Part shown: piece after piece, positions 1-6,183 of the stretch | Layout of the letters: the number at the start of each line of letters is the position of its first letter | Numbering within the stretch: position 1 is the stretch's first letter | Origin: Nitrosopumilus sp. b3 | GTDB taxonomy: Archaea > Thermoproteota > Nitrososphaeria > Nitrososphaerales > Nitrosopumilaceae | Assembly: GCF_014078525.1 (NCBI RefSeq) | Contig: NZ_MU078696.1 | Coordinates: 409,345 to 473,344, forward strand | Length of the DNA stretch: 64,000 bases | Direction: 5' to 3' | Translations under genes and position numbers: made by a program | The notes under the pieces: generated by a model | Seen by the model: only the letters and a program-made list of their open reading frames with translations | Database searches by the model: none | Told to the model about the DNA's origin: nothing

Positions 1-2
1 CA

Positions 3-122
3 GTTGGGGGAGAGATTCCTGATGAGCTAGATGCAAAGAGAAATGTTTTGGGAGAAGATATTTCCATGATAAGATTTGTCTCTGATAATTCGGGATTGGT
101 AATGATTACTCCACTACCATGA
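3..122 (+). CDS. C-terminal end of an unrecognised protein (cut by window edge)
   Basis: An open frame runs in from the left edge and ends at a TGA. It encodes about 39 residues ending in VMITPLP. The composition looks like ordinary soluble protein, with no stop from the first full codon. Without the rest of the gene I cannot name a family. Confidence 0.45.
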   Translation, partial: VGGEIPDELDAKRNVLGEDISMIRFVSDNSGLVMITPLP

Positions 123-183
123 CAATAAAACAGAAAAATTAATTTTTGAAAAAATATTATTTGATAAAAAAATTAGAGGACTG

Positions 184-252
184 CTAATCCTCATCTTCAT
201 AGTCTGATTCATAATCTATGTCATCATTATAGTCATCGTATTGATAACTCAT
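184..252 (-). CDS. Very small acidic protein (22 aa), tentative
   Basis: ATG to TAG frame of 22 codons, almost entirely Asp, Glu, Tyr and Ser, with no basic residue. A TATA-like GTTTAAATT lies about 25 nt upstream on the same strand, the spacing expected for a leaderless archaeal transcript. That promoter is the main support. The peptide is too short for a family call and may be spurious. Confidence 0.35.
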   Translation of the reverse strand: MSYQYDDYNDDIDYESDYEDED

Positions 253-311
253 AGTAAATGTGGGTTGGAATTCTTGAATTTAAACAAGATGAATGACTTA
301 TTCATGTAGTT

Positions 312-321
312 TTTTATAATT
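312..321 (+). promoter_or_regulatory. TATA box of the small membrane protein gene
   Basis: TTTATAATTT sits about 25-30 nt before the ATG at 346. This favours that ATG over the in-frame GTG at 337 as the start. Confidence 0.45.
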
Positions 322-345
322 TGAGATATCCAAATTGTGATTGAT

Positions 346-519
346 ATGTTGGTGGCTAATTCCCAGACCGTTTACCTTACATGTAGTGGTACATCTAAAG
401 GAATAGAAGAGCCAACACTTGATCAGAAACTAAAAACAAACATCCTATTTATCCAAACCATGATAATTCCTCTGATAGTAATTATTACTGCAATAGTATT
501 ATGGGATAAAAGAAAATGA
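346..519 (+). CDS. Small single-pass membrane protein
   Basis: A 57-residue protein from the ATG at 346; an in-frame GTG at 337 would add three residues. The N-terminal half is polar. Residues from about 33 form one hydrophobic helix rich in Ile, followed by a WDKRK tail, so the C-terminus is predicted inside the cell. I recognise no family. The next gene is convergent, 35 nt away. Support comes from the upstream TATA box and the clean membrane segment. Confidence 0.5.
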   Translation: MLVANSQTVYLTCSGTSKGIEEPTLDQKLKTNILFIQTMIIPLIVIITAIVLWDKRK

Positions 520-554
520 AAACTAGGTCTTATTCTTGAGAGATAAAAAGAAAA

Positions 555-1250
555 TTAGATTCTAAACAAATGTCCGACGACCATAATCTGATACATTATG
601 TTAAAACCAATAACAAGACTAAAAATTCCAGCCACATATCTGAAAGTTTTTTGAAGAATTCCAATTTTATTTACAAAAACAAGAGGAATCCCCATAAGGC
701 TTCCAACAAGTACCATTCCAATCATAGAACCTACACCAAATATTGCAATGAATCCCAAAAGCATTCCTACATCATCCCATGTCACGGCCGTCAGAACAAC
801 AAGACTTCCGCTTCCTGCAAGCCCATGAATCAATCCTATGAAGTATGATTTGTGAGTGTGATTATGGTCTGAGTCATCATGTTTGTGCTCATCAAAGTGT
901 AGAGAGCCATCTGTGTGCTGATGAGGATGTTTGTGTCTGAATTTAATTTTTCTGTTGATGATTGTAGTTACTCCTAAAAATACAAGCATAATTCCAACTG
1001 CAAACTCTAATCCTGAGAATATCTGATCTTGTATTGTAATTGCAAGTGCATAGACTAAAAATCCAACTAACACCAGAGTTGTGGTGTGTCCTGCGCCCCA
1101 GAGCGCACCGAGGACAGAGGACTTTGTGAATGATTCTTTGAGTAAATGTCTTGTAGACTTTATTTTGAATTTTGATATCTGCGTGCTGACAGCAGCTATA
1201 TGGTCTGGCTCAAATGCATGTTGCATTCCAACTGCCAATCCAAGCCCCAT
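555..1250 (-). CDS. Nickel/cobalt permease, NicO/UreH-like family
   Basis: A polytopic membrane protein of 231 residues predicted to import Ni2+ or Co2+. The signature HAFEPDH at residues 11-17 corresponds to the HX4DH metal-selectivity motif of the NiCoT/NicO families. Other conserved elements are WGAGH near 51-55 and HGLAGSGSL near 142-150. A cytoplasmic or extracytoplasmic loop at about 105-133 holds many His and Asp residues and probably binds metal. The open frame continues upstream of the ATG without another standard start, so the N-terminus could be slightly longer if a rare start is used. Ammonia oxidisers need nickel for urease and cobalt for cobalamin; I cannot tell which metal is carried. 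The promoter region has repeated motifs (see 1355-1487). Confidence 0.82.
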   Translation of the reverse strand: MGLGLAVGMQHAFEPDHIAAVSTQISKFKIKSTRHLLKESFTKSSVLGALWGAGHTTTLVLVGFLVYALAITIQDQIFSGLEFAVGIMLVFLGVTTIINRKIKFRHKHPHQHTDGSLHFDEHKHDDSDHNHTHKSYFIGLIHGLAGSGSLVVLTAVTWDDVGMLLGFIAIFGVGSMIGMVLVGSLMGIPLVFVNKIGILQKTFRYVAGIFSLVIGFNIMYQIMVVGHLFRI

Positions 1251-1354
1251 TACAAGGGCAGGTGTCAGCGTTCCAATCTCTCGAATAATTTCTTCTACTA
1301 TGAGGTATCGTTATTTCTGAAATGTTCCATCTAATAAAATTTCCAATCAGGAGA

Positions 1355-1376
1355 TTTTATACGAGTTAGTGCAAAA
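1355..1376 (-). promoter_or_regulatory. Promoter of the Ni/Co permease with an abutting repeat
   Basis: On the minus strand a strong TATA box, GTATAAAAT, covers 1363-1355. The word TTTTGCACTAA lies directly upstream at 1376-1366, where TFB would contact the BRE. The same word recurs at 1461-1451. A protein bound here would compete with TFB. Confidence 0.5.
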
Positions 1377-1461
1377 TCTTCCGGCCTTTGTATTTTGGCT
1401 CACTCTTCGTTGGTAAAATGAGGATTCTACTACTTTTCACCTGATCAAACTTAGTGCAAAA
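1366..1461. repeat. Pair of 11-nt direct repeats upstream of the Ni/Co permease
   Basis: TTAGTGCAAAA occurs at 1366-1376 and exactly again at 1451-1461, in the same orientation, within the intergenic region between tRNA-Glu and the permease. Inference: binding sites for a metal regulator. Confidence 0.5.
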
Positions 1462-1462
1462 A

Positions 1463-1487
1463 TTAGGGGCGTGTATATATCCCCTAA
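1463..1487. repeat. Inverted repeat TTAGGGG-N11-CCCCTAA
   Basis: A perfect 7-bp inverted repeat starts 8 nt beyond the 3' end of tRNA-Glu. It can fold as an RNA hairpin in the tRNA 3' trailer or act as a DNA operator for the permease gene downstream. The sequence alone does not decide between the two. Confidence 0.4.
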
Positions 1488-1494
1488 AATCCCG

Positions 1495-1569
1495 TGCTCC
1501 CATCGGGATTTGAACCCGAGTCTTTGGCTTGAGAAGCCAAAATGCTTAACCGGACTACACTATAGGAGC
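1495..1569 (-). tRNA. tRNA-Glu (anticodon CTC)
   Basis: Cloverleaf on the minus strand. Acceptor GCTCCTA pairs with TGGGAGC, followed by discriminator A. The anticodon loop TTCTCAA sits on a TTGGC/GCCAA stem, and the T arm is CGGGTTCAAATCCCG. The anticodon CTC reads GAG. No intron. A TTTAAATTAAG promoter element lies about 25 nt upstream. Charged tRNA-Glu is also the substrate of HemA, which is encoded in this window. Confidence 0.95.
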
Positions 1570-1666
1570 TTGATGGAAATCTAATCCAATCTTAATTTAA
1601 AGGAAATGTTTTGACTTTGAATGAATTTGTAAAACTTTGTGAGTTGGTTCCTTTATAGAAAAAAGA

Positions 1667-2554
1667 ATGGACTCTCAATTTATGGATATTGCCAAATTCA
1701 TCCACGAAAATGATCTGACTAGTTTCCCTGTTGGTGTGGGCGGTTGTAGAGTATCTGGAATTAATAACAATTCATGTGATCATGATGTTTTTGTTTTTGA
1801 TGAGAAATCAGGAAAAAAAATTCTAAAGTTTGAAGATGAATCAGTAATGCTTCATCATGGATCACTATCTGAATCAGAGTCCAAACAACTATTGCAATAC
1901 GATGGAATGAAAATTATTCAAGATGAATCTTGGGAACTTCGTATGTTTTTATCCAAGATTTCTGAAAAACGTATTTTACTTTATCGTGATTTTGCAAAAA
2001 ATTCTTTGATAGAGTCGCTATTTTGTTGTCAAAAAACTAAAGAATCTTTAAAATCCACTGATTCATTTGGTTCTTGCTGGCAAAAGTGTGCTGCATTTTA
2101 TCTATCTGATGCTATTCTATCATTGAATTATCAGCGAATCAGTCCATCTCACATGCTTGAACTTTTACGAAAATTAGAAAAAACTCAAATCAATGAAAAT
2201 ATCTCAACTGTCACTCAAACTGTGGGGATTGAGAGGGCTACTCTCCCCTTACTTGAGAGGATGCTCAAATCAACTATGGGGTTTTCTGATTTAATTGAAA
2301 AAAATAACCATTCTCAAACTATTCAACAAAAATATGATTATTTTGTAACCAACTCCATGCTATCTGACTGTTATTTTTATTTGGGTTGGATTAACAAAGA
2401 AAATTTCACAAAAATTAAGGATAATCTAAATAGAGAACAAGATCTTATTCATATTCTCAAGGTAGCATTTGACGTAGAAGCTGATCTGAACTTAGTTGAG
2501 CAGCAAGCAAATAGTATTGAAAAATCATGCAATTCTATACTGGGCATTCTTTGA
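1667..2554 (+). CDS. Uncharacterised protein, possible nucleotidyltransferase-like N-terminus
   Basis: A soluble protein of 295 residues with no family I can name with certainty. Near the N-terminus, GG at 25-26 is followed eleven residues later by DHD at 38-40 and a run of hydrophobic residues. This spacing resembles the GG/GS...DxD active site of the polymerase-beta nucleotidyltransferase fold. The remainder, from about residue 120, is predicted mostly helical and has several Cys residues (CC near 119, C near 141 and 145). Nucleotidyltransferase domains are often joined to helical HEPN-type domains, but assignment here is inference from one motif. The gene stands alone between tRNA-Glu and the metallothionein-like gene. 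Confidence 0.7.
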   Translation: MDSQFMDIAKFIHENDLTSFPVGVGGCRVSGINNNSCDHDVFVFDEKSGKKILKFEDESVMLHHGSLSESESKQLLQYDGMKIIQDESWELRMFLSKISEKRILLYRDFAKNSLIESLFCCQKTKESLKSTDSFGSCWQKCAAFYLSDAILSLNYQRISPSHMLELLRKLEKTQINENISTVTQTVGIERATLPLLERMLKSTMGFSDLIEKNNHSQTIQQKYDYFVTNSMLSDCYFYLGWINKENFTKIKDNLNREQDLIHILKVAFDVEADLNLVEQQANSIEKSCNSILGIL

Positions 2555-2614
2555 AGGCTGAATTTCTCATCACTTGTACTAACCTTTTAAAACAAGTAAG
2601 ATTACTCACTAGTC

Positions 2615-2758
2615 ATGGTAGATCAAGCATGCGGTTGCGAAGCTGATAGCGGCGACCCAGATTACTCATGCGATTGTGCTATGCAAGGTCATTGTATATG
2701 CAGCGCAGATTGCAAATGTTCAACAGACGTTTGTAAAGAAGCTGTCGGTAGTATGTAA
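2615..2758 (+). CDS. Metallothionein-like Cys-rich small protein (47 aa)
   Basis: A 47-residue ATG-started protein with nine cysteines (6, 8, 19, 21, 27, 29, 33, 35, 40), four of them pairs in CxC motifs (CGC, CDC, CIC, CKC), plus one His at 26. It has almost no large hydrophobic residues. This is the layout of small metal-thiolate cluster proteins; bacterial SmtA-type metallothioneins also have nine Cys in about 56 residues, but I see no SmtA zinc-finger pattern. A TATA box, CTTTTAAAA, ends about 23 nt before the ATG, fitting a leaderless mRNA. The probable role is binding Cu, Zn or another soft metal in the cytoplasm. The convergent next gene also has Cys residues. Confidence 0.72.
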   Translation: MVDQACGCEADSGDPDYSCDCAMQGHCICSADCKCSTDVCKEAVGSM

Positions 2759-2796
2759 TTCGATAGTTTATCACAATTTTATTTTTATTTTTTTAA

Positions 2797-2964
2797 TTAT
2801 TCTTCCTCTTCCTCAAAGCCCCATGATTTTACTAGTTCTTTTTGGAATTTGTCGGCCTGCTTTTCATCTAATCCGAATCCGCAGTTTTTGTGTGTTGGAA
2901 CAACTATCATGCCATCTAGTTTGAATTCTACTTCAAACAAGTGCACTTTGGAGCATTCACACAT
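2797..2964 (-). CDS. Small conserved-looking protein with acidic tail (55 aa from ATG)
   Basis: From the ATG at 2964 this encodes 55 residues starting MCECSKVHL and ending in five Glu. Coding sense continues upstream for 13 more codons to an ATA (at 3003) and a stop soon after, with protein-like content (KYRGKFTVIPE). The true start may therefore be a rare ATA near 3003, giving about 68 residues. Three Cys and two His (CEC, H, H, C) could bind a metal. No family recognised. Confidence 0.55.
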   Translation of the reverse strand: MCECSKVHLFEVEFKLDGMIVVPTHKNCGFGLDEKQADKFQKELVKSWGFEEEEE

Positions 2965-3046
2965 TTCTGGAATTACTGTAAATTTTCCTCTATATTTGCT
3001 TATTTGAATAACCTTTAACTATCCGTTTTGACAATTTTTTTCAGAT

Positions 3047-4504
3047 TTGAAAGGATCATTGCTAATAATTCCAATTTTTACAGCTTTACTTTTAGGATCA
3101 TTGTCTATTCCATCTGCATCTGCTCAATTCCAATCGGGAGGTGTGGATAAAGAAGGATCATGGTATGCCGGAGAAGGTCTCAAACAGGGGGATTTCTTTT
3201 CCTATTCTATGTGCCATGTGGATTACAAGGAATGCGCCCCTTTTGAAATGGATATTTGGATTAAAGGTGACAAGCAAGTCGGAAGTGAGACCAAGTGGTT
3301 GGCAGAAGTTGTCGTGTATGATGGCAGCAAAGTAATTGTTGGTGAATTGGAGCTTGGAAAAATTGCACCTGAACCAACTGGCGGTAGCATCGAACTTGGT
3401 GTATATCGTGGAGCTTTCAAATCTTCTGTAGTGTGGCTTTCTGCATTTGCAACTTCAGATTCTAGTTCTGGCGGTAAAGGTCCTAAAGAATTCAAAGCTG
3501 CATCATGGGGTAAGATTGGTAACATAGGTGGTGAGCAAGTACTTCCAAAGGCTATTGAAACAATCACAGTTCCTGCAGGTACATGGGAGACTGTTCAAAT
3601 GTATTGGAAAACTGGTGGTACTGGCAGTAAAGTATGGATTGTAGATGGATTTCCATTTCCAATAAAAGCTAAAACATACACTCATGTTTCAGAAGGAATC
3701 CCTCCGACTGAATATGAATTCACGTTATTGGATTATAAAGAAAATGTACAACAAAGTCCATTTGAAGGAATACTTTCCACAGCTGATGAATTCCTAGATG
3801 CTGGTTGTGAAGTAGACTTTGAAAAATCAGTTAGTGTAAAGAAACCTACAAAGAATTTTGATTATCAAATTCACATTTTTTATGGTCCTGAAGATCCTGT
3901 AAAGGGATGTGAGATGCAATGGCTCATTAAATTCATTAGCAAATATGATGATACAGAATTTTTAAACCAGGTTCAATTTGATTTCTTAGTAGTTGATAAT
4001 GATCTAAATCCACTACGTTCTTTGGCACAAGAAGAAGGTAAACAATTCTTGTATTCTCCTTCAGGACAATACATCCTTGATATGATTGTTAAAGAAAAAC
4101 CTGGCACTGCAAATTATGTAGTATGGATTTATGGTTTAGCTCCTCAAGGAATTGTGCCATCTGGGGCTTCTGATTACCTGCAAGTTCCTGTTTTAATTTA
4201 TGACTCAAAGGATGCAGGTCCACCTCAAAGCATTCCATCTTGGATTAAGAACAACGCAGGATGGTGGGCTGATGGCTCAATTGATGATAATTCATTTGTT
4301 CAGGGTATTCAATTCTTAATCAAAGAAGGAATCATGAAGATTCCACCAACCTCTCAGGGTTCAGGCGGTGCCTCAAACCAAATCCCTGATTGGATTAAGA
4401 ACAACGCAGGATGGTGGGCTGATGGCTCAATTGATGATAATTCATTTGTTCAGGGTATTCAATTCTTAATCAAAGAAGGAATCATGAAGATTGAAAATCC
4501 TTAG
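3047..4504 (+). CDS. Secreted protein with two WIKNNAGWW repeats
   Basis: A 485-residue exported protein. It starts at a TTG, with a TATA box (CTTTAACTAT) about 27 nt upstream. Residues 1-26 form a signal peptide ending at ASA. The central part is beta-rich and I do not recognise a catalytic domain. The C-terminus carries two copies of a 34-residue unit beginning WIKNNAGWW at residues 399 and 449. This unit occurs in many exported proteins of ammonia-oxidising archaea, usually at an end, and is probably a binding or surface-attachment module. The two copies are identical at the DNA level. Confidence 0.75.
   Translation: MKGSLLIIPIFTALLLGSLSIPSASAQFQSGGVDKEGSWYAGEGLKQGDFFSYSMCHVDYKECAPFEMDIWIKGDKQVGSETKWLAEVVVYDGSKVIVGELELGKIAPEPTGGSIELGVYRGAFKSSVVWLSAFATSDSSSGGKGPKEFKAASWGKIGNIGGEQVLPKAIETITVPAGTWETVQMYWKTGGTGSKVWIVDGFPFPIKAKTYTHVSEGIPPTEYEFTLLDYKENVQQSPFEGILSTADEFLDAGCEVDFEKSVSVKKPTKNFDYQIHIFYGPEDPVKGCEMQWLIKFISKYDDTEFLNQVQFDFLVVDNDLNPLRSLAQEEGKQFLYSPSGQYILDMIVKEKPGTANYVVWIYGLAPQGIVPSGASDYLQVPVLIYDSKDAGPPQSIPSWIKNNAGWWADGSIDDNSFVQGIQFLIKEGIMKIPPTSQGSGGASNQIPDWIKNNAGWWADGSIDDNSFVQGIQFLIKEGIMKIENP
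4241..4492 (+). repeat. Two identical 102-nt copies encoding the WIKNNAGWW unit
   Basis: Positions 4241-4342 and 4391-4492 are identical over 102 nt, separated by 48 nt of different sequence. Identity at every third codon position points to recent duplication or gene conversion. Confidence 0.9.
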
Positions 4505-4610
4505 GATGAGTCAAAAATCTTAGTGTTCTGAACCTGAACCATGGTATGGCCAGTGATTATTCAAGTTCTACATTCAAATTACAATATCTCCTTTCAAAAA
4601 ACGAACTAAG

Positions 4611-4970
4611 ATGGTAGGTCTTTTCAAACATCCAAAACGTCGTCTGAAAAAGTTGCTAAGAGACGGAGAATATGCTGAGGCCATAAAATTTGGAAAGAAT
4701 CTGGAGTCTGAATATTCTGATGATCATGATTTTATGTTCATCATGGGCAGTGTTTATTTTATTGTAGAGGACGCAAAAAAGGCATTGCCGTATTTTGAAA
4801 AAGCATACGAACTGGATAACACTGATGTAGAAAATCTTACTCTGAAAACAAATGTTCATTTGGCATTAGAACAAAAAGATGAGGCTATTGATTGTTGTAG
4901 AAAAATTTTAAAAATACAACCAGATAATTCCGAAGCTGAACTACTTTTAGATGATTTGGAAAATCTATAA
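4611..4970 (+). CDS. TPR-repeat protein
   Basis: A cytoplasmic protein of 119 residues with about three tetratricopeptide-like helical hairpins. A basic N-terminus (KHPKRRLKKLL) precedes a first hairpin at about 18-33. A canonical TPR follows (ALPYFEKAYELDNTD, about 62-76), and the last repeat is AIDCCRKILKIQPDN near 96-110. TPR domains bind other proteins; the partner is unknown. The next gene is convergent and ends 9 nt away. Confidence 0.8.
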   Translation: MVGLFKHPKRRLKKLLRDGEYAEAIKFGKNLESEYSDDHDFMFIMGSVYFIVEDAKKALPYFEKAYELDNTDVENLTLKTNVHLALEQKDEAIDCCRKILKIQPDNSEAELLLDDLENL

Positions 4971-4979
4971 TTTCTGAAA

Positions 4980-5456
4980 TTATTTCTTTTTCATAGGATA
5001 TGCATTTTCTAATAACCAATTACAAAATGCTGTAACGTTTTCATTAAATTCAGTCCATATGTGCACAGAGTGTGGGAGTATGTCTATCTTCCAATCGTCT
5101 GTAAATACTCTAACCCCTTCTTTGTTTTCATACATGTATGCATCTTCTGTCTGAATGTCTCCTAACATCTCCTTTGCTTTTTGTTTAATGATTTCTCTGT
5201 CTATTGGAAATCTCTTCAGATCATAATCTATGATTAAACTCAAATCTCTCTTCCCATACATTTCAAATTCTTCAATTCTTCCCTCTTTTGGGAAATTTAC
5301 AATCAATTTGATATTATATTTTTTACCCACTTCTTTTCCAATCTCTACAATTCTTGCATATCCCATACCTGGATTTTTCTTTAATAGAAATCTGATTTGT
5401 GCCAAGTCTTTCTTTAATTGCTCTTGCAAATCTGTGACAATTTCTGAAAATATCAT
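4980..5456 (-). CDS. Conserved-looking hypothetical protein
   Basis: 158 residues from the ATG at 5456 (MIFSEIV). An upstream in-frame ATG at 5489 would add 11 residues. I prefer 5456 because a TATA-like GATTATAAT lies about 25-30 nt before it. The N-terminal third is a charged helix (LQEQLKKDLAQIRFLLKK). The middle has alternating hydrophobic residues, and the C-terminal part has aromatic residues. No catalytic motif or membrane segment is visible and I recognise no family. Confidence 0.65.
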   Translation of the reverse strand: MIFSEIVTDLQEQLKKDLAQIRFLLKKNPGMGYARIVEIGKEVGKKYNIKLIVNFPKEGRIEEFEMYGKRDLSLIIDYDLKRFPIDREIIKQKAKEMLGDIQTEDAYMYENKEGVRVFTDDWKIDILPHSVHIWTEFNENVTAFCNWLLENAYPMKKK

Positions 5457-5537
5457 GCATCTTCTAGCCAAAATTCCTATTATAATCATTAATTTCTTCC
5501 AAGATTGGTTTTTTTAGAACTAGGGTTGATTCTGAGC

Positions 5538-6182
5538 ATGGCAATGCCTATGGATTTTGATGGTATGCGAACTGATGATGCATCAGAGAGAACAGATAAT
5601 GTTGATGAATATCGAAGAACCTGCATTGATTTCATAGAGGATATCTCTCATGATTATGAGGCATGGGTGGACTATTACAAATTGCCTGAAGATGAAGATA
5701 AACGAAGGCGTGCAGGCATTCGTGCAACAATTACTAGAACAAATGAATGGATTGCAAAGGTTGCCCAATCAATCAAGGCAGTTGATGTGGTAATGAATGA
5801 CGGAATACAAAAGATGGCCGAATCCACTGCGGGAAAACCATTTCAAATTGGTGTCTTTGTAAATCAAAAATCAGGTTACACTGAAACAAGACCTGGTACA
5901 ATTGATGTGAATGTTAAAGCCATTGGAAGAGAAGGAAGAAAAACAAAACTTGGTTTTCATTTTAAAGATGATCGATTTAGAATAGAATCTACATGTGATG
6001 CATACATTGATGAGACTGATTTGCCAACGCAAGAATCTGAATTCTTGGACATTCATCTTACACTACATGCTGAAAGTGCAAAGACTCGTGATGTGATTTC
6101 GTTTACAGTAACTGTTTGTGAAATTGAAAATGATGTTGAAATTGACAGAAGAGGAGTTTCAACAGTTGTTCATCTGGTATGA
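5538..6182 (+). CDS. Uncharacterised soluble protein
   Basis: 214 residues from the ATG at 5538 (MAMPMDFDGM); an upstream TTG at 5505 is in frame but less likely. The N-terminal half is helical and acidic and contains YKLPEDEDKRRRAG. The C-terminal half looks like a beta-sandwich, with regularly spaced strands such as PGTIDVNVKAIGREG and LDIHLTLHAES. No signal peptide. The gene ends 1 nt from the convergent beta-propeller gene. I know of no assigned function. Confidence 0.65.
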   Translation: MAMPMDFDGMRTDDASERTDNVDEYRRTCIDFIEDISHDYEAWVDYYKLPEDEDKRRRAGIRATITRTNEWIAKVAQSIKAVDVVMNDGIQKMAESTAGKPFQIGVFVNQKSGYTETRPGTIDVNVKAIGREGRKTKLGFHFKDDRFRIESTCDAYIDETDLPTQESEFLDIHLTLHAESAKTRDVISFTVTVCEIENDVEIDRRGVSTVVHLV

Positions 6183-6183
6183 T

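Noticed and set aside
1081-1320. Plus-strand frame of 79 codons over the Ni/Co permease start
   Set aside because: Antisense to the conserved HAFEPDH region; no independent support.
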